NCBI GenBank assembly: GCA_029779695.1
Contig: JAKPAB010000200.1
Span: 124,001 to 188,000, forward strand
Source of the DNA: Bacillota bacterium
Lineage (GTDB): Bacteria > Bacillota > Clostridia > Lachnospirales > Lachnospiraceae
Direction: 5' to 3'
DNA: 64,000 nucleotides
The notes beneath the pieces are model-generated. The model did no database searches and was not told the origin of the DNA. It saw nothing but the letters and a program-made list of their open reading frames with translations. Made by a program: the position numbers and the translations under genes. Below, one piece after another: positions 20,572 to 29,111 of the stretch; positions within the stretch are counted from its first letter, which is position 1, and each line of letters begins with the position of its first letter.

Positions 20572-21384
20572 TTAAATAACTGCGATTGTGACCATTGCGA
20601 GAAAATATACAATAGGAGCCGTAATTATTATACTGTCAAAGCGATCTAGTACTCCTCCATGTCCCGGAATAAGATTGCCGTAATCCTTGATCTCAAAATT
20701 TCTCTTAATTGCTGATGCAGCTAAGTCTCCTACCATAGAGACAAGGGCACCTACAGCGCCGATCACTGCAATGATCAGAAGATCCATTCCCCTTAGATCA
20801 AGCTGCATCCTAAAAATATAACCATATATAAGATTTAGAATAGCTGATCCAATCACTCCTCCAATTGCTCCCTCTATAGATTTCTTAGGACTAAGTATCG
20901 GCGCCATTTTGTGTTTTCCAAATAACTTTCCAACGCAATATGCACAAGTGTCGGCTCCCCATGCACAAAGGAATATCAACCATACAAAATATTTTCCTTT
21001 AACTGGTATTTCTCTTGTCTGGTAGATAAATGAAAGCATAGCAGTAACATAAAAGAAACCAAAGAAAGCTCCAAAAACCTTTGTCGAATCATATTTAGGG
21101 TATGACAGAACATAACAGATTAAAAGAACTATAAGAAAAAAGATATTATAAATAACAGGATCTTTGATCATATGGAACTTCAGATTTACATAATAAAAAA
21201 CCGTCATCGCATATCCTATATACCCTATTATTGATTTATGTATATCAAGCACTCTATAAAGTTCAAACATACCAATAATTGACAATATTGCAGTGGATAC
21301 AAGAAGTACATTTCCTCCTGTAATAATAAGTACAAGTGCCAATACAACAAGTATTATTCCGCTTATAAGTCTAGTCTTAAACAT
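20572..21384 (-). CDS. cdsA: Phosphatidate cytidylyltransferase
   Basis: Multi-pass membrane; C-terminal SMVGDLAASAIKRNFEIKDYGNLIPGHGGVLDRFDSIIITAP. Confidence 0.95.
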   Translation of the reverse strand: MFKTRLISGIILVVLALVLIITGGNVLLVSTAILSIIGMFELYRVLDIHKSIIGYIGYAMTVFYYVNLKFHMIKDPVIYNIFFLIVLLICYVLSYPKYDSTKVFGAFFGFFYVTAMLSFIYQTREIPVKGKYFVWLIFLCAWGADTCAYCVGKLFGKHKMAPILSPKKSIEGAIGGVIGSAILNLIYGYIFRMQLDLRGMDLLIIAVIGAVGALVSMVGDLAASAIKRNFEIKDYGNLIPGHGGVLDRFDSIIITAPIVYFLAMVTIAVI

Positions 21385-22090
21385 TTTGTTCTTCTACTCC
21401 TCCAAATCTTCTATGTCTATTATCATAATCCACAATAGCCTCAGTAAGTTCTTTTTCTCCAAATTCCGGCCAAGGACAATTCGTAAAATAAAATTCGCTA
21501 TAGGAAAGCTGCCAAAGCATAAAATTAGATAATCGTTCCTCTCCACTTGTCCTGATCATTAGATCCGGATCCGGCACGTCATATGTATCCAAAAAACCAG
21601 AAAACATCTTATCATCAAGTGACTCTATATCTTCACCTGTTTTTTCAAAATACTTTACTGTTTTTTTAACTGCCCTTAATATTTCATCTCGGCTTCCATA
21701 GTTAATTGCAATTACAAGCTTAAGTCCTGTATAAATCGATGAAACCTCTTCTAACTTCTCAATTGTTGATTTTAACTCAGGTGACAATCCATTTCTATCT
21801 CCGATCACCTTAAAGGACATGTTATCTCTTTTACATGTTTTAATACATTTATTCAAATAGGTATTAAGAAGTGTCATCAATGTATTGACTTCATTTTCAG
21901 GACGATTCCAATTTTCAGTCGAAAATGCATATATAGTAAGATATTTTATTCCAAGTTTGTCTGCTACACGGCAGACCTTCTCTACATTTTCAGCTCCAAC
22001 TTTGTGGCCATATGTTCTTGGCTTGCCCTTTGATTTTGCCCAACGGCCATTTCCATCCATAATAATGGCTACCGATTCAGGTACGTTCAT
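21377..22090 (-). CDS. uppS: Isoprenyl (undecaprenyl) diphosphate synthase
   Basis: ESVAIIMDGNGRWAKSKGKPRTYGH; DLMIRTSGEERLSNFMLWQLSYSEFYF. Start set to the internal Met (MNVPES). Confidence 0.95.
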   Translation of the reverse strand: MNVPESVAIIMDGNGRWAKSKGKPRTYGHKVGAENVEKVCRVADKLGIKYLTIYAFSTENWNRPENEVNTLMTLLNTYLNKCIKTCKRDNMSFKVIGDRNGLSPELKSTIEKLEEVSSIYTGLKLVIAINYGSRDEILRAVKKTVKYFEKTGEDIESLDDKMFSGFLDTYDVPDPDLMIRTSGEERLSNFMLWQLSYSEFYFTNCPWPEFGEKELTEAIVDYDNRHRRFGGVEEQNV

Positions 22091-22173
22091 AGTCCACTCT
22101 TTCCAATAATCAGACAAAATATCCGATCAAATGTATAGTTGCACATATTACAAGATTATACTAAATATAGTAA

Positions 22174-22209
22174 AAATAAGAAACCCCTCCGGACTAACCG
22201 GAAGGGTTT
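22174..22209 (-). terminator. Intrinsic terminator downstream of frr
   Basis: Minus strand AAACCCTTCCGG-TTAGT-CCGGAGGGGTTT followed by CTTATTTTT. Confidence 0.88.
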
Positions 22210-22253
22210 AACTTTGTATTTTTTATGATTATATAACCATTCTGCCCAACAAA

Positions 22254-22808
22254 TTAAATTGTCATAATCTCTTTAGACTTTTCTTCGATCTGATCATCTA
22301 CAGTTTTAATAAACTTATCTGTGATTTTCTGAAGACCATCTTCAAGATCTCTGATCTCATCTTCTGAAACATCATCGCTCTTCTGAAGTTTTTTAAAATT
22401 ATCATTACCATCACGTCGGATATTTCTAATGGCAATTTTGGCTTCTTCTCCCTTTTTCTTGACATCCTTGGAAAGTTCTTTTCTTCTCTCCTCTGTAAGT
22501 ATAGGAAATGCAAGTCTAATTACCTTACCATCATTAGTAGGATTAATACCAATATCAGACATGGAAATGGCCTTTTCAATCTCTTTTAAAAGAGAAGGTT
22601 CCCAAGGCTGAATCGTAATTGTTCTAGCATCTGTAACAGTAATATTAGCTACCTGCTGAAGAGGTGTCTCCGCTCCATAGTAATCAACATGAAGTTTGTC
22701 CAAGATGTGAGGGTTAGCACGCCCTGCCCTTATTGATTGAAGTTCTTCATCAAGAGCCTTGATTGACTTTTGCATCCTGGTCTCATAATCCTGTAATTTC
22801 TCGTCCAT
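22254..22808 (-). CDS. frr: Ribosome recycling factor
   Basis: LQSIRAGRANPHILDKLHVDYYGAETPLQQVANITV; typical 184 aa. Confidence 0.98.
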   Translation of the reverse strand: MDEKLQDYETRMQKSIKALDEELQSIRAGRANPHILDKLHVDYYGAETPLQQVANITVTDARTITIQPWEPSLLKEIEKAISMSDIGINPTNDGKVIRLAFPILTEERRKELSKDVKKKGEEAKIAIRNIRRDGNDNFKKLQKSDDVSEDEIRDLEDGLQKITDKFIKTVDDQIEEKSKEIMTI

Positions 22809-22818
22809 AAATGTCCTC

Positions 22819-23511
22819 CTAGACGGTTACTGTAGTGCCATTAAAACCATCACCTACAGCATTAATGATACTATCTTTTTCATTTAATGCAAATATTTTT
22901 AACGGTATTTTATTTTCCATTACAAGAATCGAAGCAGTAAGATCAATAACACCTAGCTTATTATCAACGACTTCCTGAATAGATATTGTGTCATATTTCT
23001 TAGCCTCCGGATTCATCTTCGGATCGCTATCATATACACCATCAATGGCCTTGGCTAAAAGAATCATATCACATTCTGTTTCAACAGCTCTAAGTGCAGC
23101 ACCCGTATCTGTGGAAAAATAAGGATGTCCTGTACCACCTGCAAAAAAGCAGATTTTCTTGTCCGCAAATGCTTTTGTAACTTTGTCATATGAGTAAAGC
23201 TCTGTAAAAGCTCCAACTGTGAACGAAGTGAAGACTGCAGTATCAAGACCGATTCCATTCCAGATATCCGAAACATAGATACAGTTCATAACCGTAGCAA
23301 GCATACCTATCTGGTCAGATTTAGATCTTCTTATCTCATTGCCGGTTCTTCCTCGCCAGAAGTTGCCACCGCCAATTACAACTCCCACCTCAATATTCTT
23401 TTCAATAAGCTTTTTAACTTCATAGCCTACTGTACTAACAATATTCTCGTCAAAACCTTTTCCAGACTCACCGGCTAAGGCCTCACCGCTTAATTTTAAA
23501 AGAACTCGCAT
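22819..23511 (-). CDS. pyrH: UMP kinase
   Basis: RVLLKLSGEALAGESGKGFD; GGGNFWRGRTG; AGGTGHPYFSTDTGAALRAVE. Confidence 0.98.
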   Translation of the reverse strand: MRVLLKLSGEALAGESGKGFDENIVSTVGYEVKKLIEKNIEVGVVIGGGNFWRGRTGNEIRRSKSDQIGMLATVMNCIYVSDIWNGIGLDTAVFTSFTVGAFTELYSYDKVTKAFADKKICFFAGGTGHPYFSTDTGAALRAVETECDMILLAKAIDGVYDSDPKMNPEAKKYDTISIQEVVDNKLGVIDLTASILVMENKIPLKIFALNEKDSIINAVGDGFNGTTVTV

Positions 23512-23522
23512 ATTTTTCCTTC

Positions 23523-24341
23523 TTAGGCTTCAACGTTTTTAAAAACGCTCTCAACATCAACATCAGCATAAGTCTGTGAGCAGAAGCCCTCGATAACTGC
23601 TCCATTATTAATCTGAACAGAGCGAGATTTGATATTTCCCATAACAACTGCAGATGTATCAACAACTACAGGTCCCTGAACATCGATATCGCCCTTAACA
23701 GCTCCTGCGATTACTGCTGAAGTTGCTGTAATATTACCAACAATAACAGATCCTGCTCCGACCTTGGCTGTTCCGCTTGTTGCTACCTCACCTTCAACCT
23801 TAGCATTGTCAGCAAAAAATTCGCTTGATACACTGTTTCCTCTTATTGTACCATTAACAACAAGCTTACCATTACACTTAACATTGCCTTTAACGGTACC
23901 TTCAATTGTAATAGATCCTGTAGAATCAAGATCACCGGTAATTGTCATTCCAAGAGTAATAACTGCTGTTTCGTCCGAAATTGCATTTTCGTTAATTCCT
24001 AAATTTTTTGAAGTCTCTACATTCTTAGTATAAGAATCTGTCTGTACATCGCTCATTCTGGAATAATCCTCTATTCTATTACTATTTGATGTTTTCTCTT
24101 TTTTTTCTGTAATTACTGTATCTGATACAGGCGTAACAGGAGCTTTAACAGCAACAGGTTCATCAACCTTTTTTGCCACTTGCTCTAATAGGCCATCAAG
24201 CTTATTAAGTTCAGAGTCTACATCAAGGTCCTCGTCAAGTGTGTTTACCATAACATCTTCTTTTTCTGAAACCTCATCTGTTGGAACAAGCTCATCAACA
24301 GCATCAGAGAAATCATCCTTAAAATCCTTAAAAAGTCCCAT
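23523..24341 (-). CDS. Bactofilin / polymer-forming cytoskeletal protein
   Basis: Beta-repeat core ISLGMTITGDLDSTGSITIEGTVKGNVKCNGKLVVNGTIRGN...VKGDIDVQGPVVVDTSAVVMGNIKSRSVQINNGAVIEG (CcmA-type); acidic N-terminal extension. Confidence 0.9.
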   Translation of the reverse strand: MGLFKDFKDDFSDAVDELVPTDEVSEKEDVMVNTLDEDLDVDSELNKLDGLLEQVAKKVDEPVAVKAPVTPVSDTVITEKKEKTSNSNRIEDYSRMSDVQTDSYTKNVETSKNLGINENAISDETAVITLGMTITGDLDSTGSITIEGTVKGNVKCNGKLVVNGTIRGNSVSSEFFADNAKVEGEVATSGTAKVGAGSVIVGNITATSAVIAGAVKGDIDVQGPVVVDTSAVVMGNIKSRSVQINNGAVIEGFCSQTYADVDVESVFKNVEA

Positions 24342-24359
24342 TTTTCTCTCCTCTTTAAA

Positions 24360-25277
24360 CTATTTATTCTTTAATGTGACATGCTGTATAAGTGCTGTGT
24401 CATCACTAATCGGCAAAATCACTGCGCCCTTTGCCTGAAGCGTTTCGATAAGGGCCGGTAATGCTTCAACCGTGCTTTTCTTGTTTTCAGCATCGTGCAT
24501 CAGCACAATCGATGTTTTATATTTTACCACATCGCTCATAACGTTTTCAATAAGTTCCTGAGATGTATAGGCAGTCGAAGATGCATCCCCTGATGTAACA
24601 TTCCAATCGTAATATTTTACGTTCTTTTTATTCAAAAAGTCAATGAAATACGACATATCCTCACCGGAAACTTGATTACTAGATCCTCCTGGAAACCTAT
24701 ATAGATTACAATCTACTCCTGTAGAAGTTTTAATCAAATCATGAATCTTATCATAGTCTTCCTGAAATGAAGAAAGAGATGCATATACCTCCTTATATTT
24801 ATGCGAGTATGAATGCATCCCTATTGTATGACCCTCATCAACAATTCTCTTGTATCTGGCAATTGATGCTGCGTCATTATGTCCTGTGACAAAAAACGTC
24901 GCCTTGACACCATAATCATCGAGAATGTCTAATATCTTATCTGTATTGCCACTAGGACCATCATCAAATGTCAGATAAACCTTTAATGTGTCCTCAGGTT
25001 TTGCCAGATTGCCCTCTCCTGTTCCCGAATCACTTTGGACAAGAGTTCCAACACTAGCGGTTGGTAAAGACTCTGTATGAGCAGTAGGTTCAGATCCTCG
25101 CTTTTCGACGCCATCCAGTCTCTTATTCAGCTTAAACATTTCTATTGCAAGAAAAACATTAGCTAAAAGAGAAATCGTAATTCCTCCAAAGATAAAAAAT
25201 ATTATGAACATTTTCATATTATGGATTCTTCTGCTTTTATCTCTTTTTTCTTGAATAGTTCTTTTTTTATCTTGCAT
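24360..25277 (-). CDS. Membrane-anchored polysaccharide deacetylase (NodB/CE4)
   Basis: TM MKMFIIFFIFGGITISLLANVFLAIEMF; CE4 motifs LTFDDGPSG, HSYSH, YRFPGGSSN, DWNVTSGDAS, VLMHDAENK. Start moved to 25277 because the tsf terminator covers the upstream Met. Confidence 0.92.
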   Translation of the reverse strand: MQDKKRTIQEKRDKSRRIHNMKMFIIFFIFGGITISLLANVFLAIEMFKLNKRLDGVEKRGSEPTAHTESLPTASVGTLVQSDSGTGEGNLAKPEDTLKVYLTFDDGPSGNTDKILDILDDYGVKATFFVTGHNDAASIARYKRIVDEGHTIGMHSYSHKYKEVYASLSSFQEDYDKIHDLIKTSTGVDCNLYRFPGGSSNQVSGEDMSYFIDFLNKKNVKYYDWNVTSGDASSTAYTSQELIENVMSDVVKYKTSIVLMHDAENKKSTVEALPALIETLQAKGAVILPISDDTALIQHVTLKNK

Positions 25278-25284
25278 ACAAAAC

Positions 25285-25319
25285 CCCAAAAAAGGCACTA
25301 TAAAAAATTATAGTGCCTT
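25285..25319 (-). terminator. Intrinsic terminator downstream of tsf
   Basis: Minus strand AAGGCACTATA-ATTTTT-TATAGTGCCTT followed by TTTTGGGG. Confidence 0.85.
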
Positions 25320-25341
25320 AAAAATCTAAATTAAGCTATGA

Positions 25342-26277
25342 TTAAGCATTCATCTGCTTTGCAACTTCAGCTGCAAAATCTTCCTGCTTCTTTTCGATAC
25401 CTTCGCCGGTCTCGAAACGTGTATATGATGTAAGCTTAAGATCTGTTCCGGCTGCTTTTGCAACTTCCTCAACATACTTGGCTACGCTCTGCTTACCATC
25501 AGCTGCTTTTACATATACCTGATCGAGAAGGCAAACTTCCTTAAGTTCCTTGTTAAGTCTTCCCTTGATCATACCAGCTTTAACATTTTCTGGCTTAGAT
25601 GCTTCCTTAGGATCATTTTCGATCTGAGCTTTGATAATCTCGGTCTCATGAGCGATAAATTCCTGATCGATCTCTGCATCACAAAGATACTTAGGATTCA
25701 TAGCTGCAATCTGCATTGCAATATTCTTAAGTGCTTCTTTAACATCCTCTGTTACGTTTGAGCACTCACAAGCAAGAAGAACAGCAATTCTTCCGCCACC
25801 ATGAACATAAGATACAACAGCTCCGTTATCAACTGCTGTCTTCTTAAATCTTCTAATTGAAAGCTTTTCACCAATTATTGCGATTTCATCAACAAGTGCC
25901 TCAGCAACTGTCTTTGATGCATCCTTAGACCAATTTTCATTCATGAATCCATCAATATCAGTTGATGTAGATGCAAGCGCCTGATCGGCAACATCCTGAA
26001 CATAAGTCTGGAATGTTTCATTATTGGCAACAAAGTCTGTCTCAGAGTTAACCTCTACAACAGCAGCCTCTTTATCGCCATTTGATGCGACATAGCAAAG
26101 ACCCTCAGCTGCAATTCTTGATGCCTTTTTCTCAGCCTTAGCCTGTCCATTCTTTCTAAGGTATTCCATAGCCTCTTCAAGATTGCCATCAGTCTCGGAA
26201 AGTGCCTTTTTGCACTCCATCATTCCGGCGCCGGACTTTTCTCTAAGTTCCTTAACTAAACTAGCTGTAACTGCCAT
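25342..26277 (-). CDS. tsf: Elongation factor Ts
   Basis: MAVTASLVKELREKSGAGMMECKKALSETDGNLEEAMEYLRKNG. Confidence 0.98.
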   Translation of the reverse strand: MAVTASLVKELREKSGAGMMECKKALSETDGNLEEAMEYLRKNGQAKAEKKASRIAAEGLCYVASNGDKEAAVVEVNSETDFVANNETFQTYVQDVADQALASTSTDIDGFMNENWSKDASKTVAEALVDEIAIIGEKLSIRRFKKTAVDNGAVVSYVHGGGRIAVLLACECSNVTEDVKEALKNIAMQIAAMNPKYLCDAEIDQEFIAHETEIIKAQIENDPKEASKPENVKAGMIKGRLNKELKEVCLLDQVYVKAADGKQSVAKYVEEVAKAAGTDLKLTSYTRFETGEGIEKKQEDFAAEVAKQMNA

Positions 26278-26317
26278 TTAATTTTCCTCCATATATGATT
26301 TTATGCTACCCTAATTA

Positions 26318-27040
26318 TTAGGCTTCTACAGCTTCTTCTTTAGCTGCTGTATGTTCCTCACCCTGCTTAGCTTCAACAACAGCATCAGCCATAACAGAAG
26401 TGATAAGCTTAACTGCACGGATAGCATCATCATTGCCGGGGATAACATAGTCAAGCTCTTCAGGATCACAGTTTGTATCTGCCATACCGATAAGTGTAAT
26501 TCCAAGAGACTGAGCCTCCTGAATGCAGATTCTCTCCTTCTTAGGATCAACTACGAAAATTGCATCAGGAACTCTCTTCATATCCTTGATTCCGCCAAGG
26601 TTACGATTAAGCTTTTCCCATTCTTTTTTAAGACCGATAACTTCCTTCTTGGGAAGAAGATCAAATGTACCGTTCTCTTCCATCTTCTCAATCTTCTTAA
26701 GACGGGCAATACGGCTCTGGATTGTCTTGAAGTTTGTAAGCATTCCTCCAAGCCATCTCTCATTAACAAAATACATTCCGCATCTTGCAGCTTCATCAGC
26801 TACTGCATCCTGTGCCTGCTTCTTGGTTCCTACGAAAAGAATAGCACCACCCTGAGCTGCAATATCATATACAGCGTTATATGCATTGTCAACAAGACCT
26901 ACAGTCTGCTGAAGATCAATGATATGGATACCATTTCTCTCTGAATAAATATAAGGAGCCATTTTAGGGTTCCATCTTCTCGTCTGATGACCAAAATGCA
27001 CTCCAGCTTCAAGAAGCTGCTTCATTGAACAAACACTCAT
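26318..27040 (-). CDS. rpsB: 30S ribosomal protein S2
   Basis: [46 protein letters not shown]; start corrected from 27169 to the ATG at 27040 preceded by GGAGG. Confidence 0.97.
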   Translation of the reverse strand: MSVCSMKQLLEAGVHFGHQTRRWNPKMAPYIYSERNGIHIIDLQQTVGLVDNAYNAVYDIAAQGGAILFVGTKKQAQDAVADEAARCGMYFVNERWLGGMLTNFKTIQSRIARLKKIEKMEENGTFDLLPKKEVIGLKKEWEKLNRNLGGIKDMKRVPDAIFVVDPKKERICIQEAQSLGITLIGMADTNCDPEELDYVIPGNDDAIRAVKLITSVMADAVVEAKQGEEHTAAKEEAVEA

Positions 27041-27148
27041 TTTTTTACCTCCAAAAATGGTTTTACTTCCACGTGGATCCACTCGCCAAACAACCTTTTC
27101 AGGCACCTGAATGACAATCTCCAACGTGTGATTAATACAAACTATTGC

Positions 27149-27177
27149 ATGATAACATAGAATTTTCACTATTGCAA
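27149..27177 (-). promoter_or_regulatory. Candidate sigmaA promoter for rpsB-tsf
   Basis: Minus strand TTGCAA-N17-TATCAT, about 110 nt upstream of rpsB. Confidence 0.5.
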
Positions 27178-27246
27178 GACAAAACCAGAAAATTCATGCA
27201 TCTGTATATCGACATACCAGACTCAATTAAATATTTATTCCTCATA

Positions 27247-27834
27247 CTAGTTTTTATGTACAAGTATATTGGCTACTTCATCATATGTCATACCCTTATG
27301 AAACTCAAAGGTTCCAGGTTGAATACGTTTGGAATATCCGTTTTCATTCATAAAATCATCAAAAGACTTGCCATTATCTACCACTCCCATTGATGCAATG
27401 TCATTGGCTATTGCAAGTGAATCTGTAGCTCCTGCTGAGACTTCGATTCTTATATTATTTTTCACCACATCTTCTGGGGCAACCTCAGTTTTCTTTGTAG
27501 TACTTCCATCAGAATTTTTTGTTACGGTTGTGTCATTTTTTCCATCGGCTGTTTTATTAGTACTTTTGGTAGAATCTGTGGTACTGTTTGTTTTCGTTTT
27601 ATCTTTTGTCTTATTAGTTGAAGTCTTATCCGTTTTCTTTTTAGTATTCTTGTCAGTGTTTGATTCTTTTAGTGTTGAACTGGATTCAGAAACTGTGAAT
27701 CCCTCTTTTTCTGCCATCTTTTTAATTTCGTCTTTTGAATACCCTGGCTTGTAAAATGAGAAAGCCATTATAAATATCAGAGAACTAATAACAAATCCAA
27801 TTCCAAGTCCTCTTACGTAATATTTCATTTTCAT
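27247..27834 (-). CDS. Membrane-anchored protein with MltG/YceG-type LysM-like domain but no lytic domain
   Basis: N-terminal TM; Lys/Thr/Ser-rich linker; C-terminal IRIEVSAGATDSLAIANDIASMGVVDNGKSFDDFMNENGYSKRIQPGTFEFHKGMTYDEVANILVHKN resembles the N-terminal LysM-like part of MltG. Confidence 0.65.
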   Translation of the reverse strand: MKMKYYVRGLGIGFVISSLIFIMAFSFYKPGYSKDEIKKMAEKEGFTVSESSSTLKESNTDKNTKKKTDKTSTNKTKDKTKTNSTTDSTKSTNKTADGKNDTTVTKNSDGSTTKKTEVAPEDVVKNNIRIEVSAGATDSLAIANDIASMGVVDNGKSFDDFMNENGYSKRIQPGTFEFHKGMTYDEVANILVHKN

Positions 27835-27852
27835 ATGCTGTTCCTCTTATTA

Positions 27853-28560
27853 TCAGTTATTTTTAAACAATCCAAGGACAAGTTTAATTTCTCCAATACC
27901 TAATCCCAGCTTTTTTGCAATATCTATTTCCGAATAGCCCTCACCTGCAAGCTTAAGTATCTCTTCGTTTACATTTGTTCTTTGATCAGGATTCGTCCCT
28001 GCTGCTTCCGTATTCTCTATGTCAGAATCAATTTTCTTTTTGAGTTCTTCTTTTAGAGATTCAAACTCTTTATCATCTCTTGCCTCTTTTTCAGATTCAA
28101 GTCTTTCCTTTTCTTCTATAACGATCTTCTCTTTTAATTCTACTTCTTCCTTTATCTGTCTGAGTACCGATTCCATATTATCAATTTTTTCCGTCAAAGT
28201 TGTTATGGTCTCTTGTTTCTTATTTAACATGTCATACATAAACATTATCTCATCATGAGATTTATTCATAGATGTAAGTACCGTATCAGAATATTCACTT
28301 ATTTCTTTGATCTTATCATTAGTTTCCTTGTCAGTCTTTCTCTCAAGATCTTCAAATGCCTTGTCAAGGGATTCATCTAATTTTTCTTTGATTTTCTTGT
28401 CTGACTCAGTAAGTTCTTTATCTAATATAGTTTTTATCTCAGCCTTGCTCATTTTTTGTAATTCCAACACATCTGTTTCGGATAATTTCTTTGTCATAAA
28501 AAAACTACCTGTTACAAGTAAAATCCCAATTATCAGAATTGCTATTTCTAATCCAGTCAT
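27853..28560 (-). CDS. TM plus coiled-coil protein with C-terminal DUF6115-type HTH-like segment; occupies the swrB position
   Basis: TM MTGLEIAILIIGILLVTGSFFMTKKL, long coiled coil, C-terminal EEILKLAGEGYSEIDIAKKLGLGIGEIKLVLGLFKNN; last part of fla/che operon before rpsB. Confidence 0.65.
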   Translation of the reverse strand: MTGLEIAILIIGILLVTGSFFMTKKLSETDVLELQKMSKAEIKTILDKELTESDKKIKEKLDESLDKAFEDLERKTDKETNDKIKEISEYSDTVLTSMNKSHDEIMFMYDMLNKKQETITTLTEKIDNMESVLRQIKEEVELKEKIVIEEKERLESEKEARDDKEFESLKEELKKKIDSDIENTEAAGTNPDQRTNVNEEILKLAGEGYSEIDIAKKLGLGIGEIKLVLGLFKNN

Positions 28561-28722
28561 AATTTTATCATTCCATAATCTTCTGCTAATCAATAACTAC
28601 CATGGGTAATAATACAAGAGGTAAATCTATTTGTAAAATACTAAATCTGGAATTCTTATATACATACTGATGTACCTATACAAAAAATCCAGATCCTTGA
28701 TTTAATATATTAAATTTAAAAT

Positions 28723-29043
28723 TTAGATCTTTATATCGAAAGAAGTTGGTTCCCCTTTTTTTCGTATACTTCCTTCATCTTTTTTTTGTTTCTTTTTCCT
28801 CTTACGAAATATGCCTTCTTTTCCCTCATACATAACTCCACCTTCTTCATCATCTTGAAGGTTTTCTGTTTCTGTCTGAGTATTACCATGTACCTGAGTA
28901 GTAGACTCATTTTGTTTTACAAATGCTGTCTGCTGCATTGCATTCTGCAAATTAGAATTTTTATGATCTTCTTGAGTCTTTTGTGCAGAGACTTCGGAAG
29001 TGTTTTGTATCATTCCATTATATTCTACCGGACGAAGTAACAT
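28723..29043 (-). CDS. Small hydrophilic protein of unknown function in the motility operon
   Basis: 106 aa ORF MLLRPVEYNGMIQNTSEVSAQ...FRKRKKKQKKDEG...PTSFDIKI, in line with flanking operon genes. Confidence 0.65.
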   Translation of the reverse strand: MLLRPVEYNGMIQNTSEVSAQKTQEDHKNSNLQNAMQQTAFVKQNESTTQVHGNTQTETENLQDDEEGGVMYEGKEGIFRKRKKKQKKDEGSIRKKGEPTSFDIKI

Positions 29044-29111
29044 AAAAACTCCTTACATATCATTGATAAAATAATTAAATTATCATTAATCTTTGGCATA
29101 ATCTCATCTCA

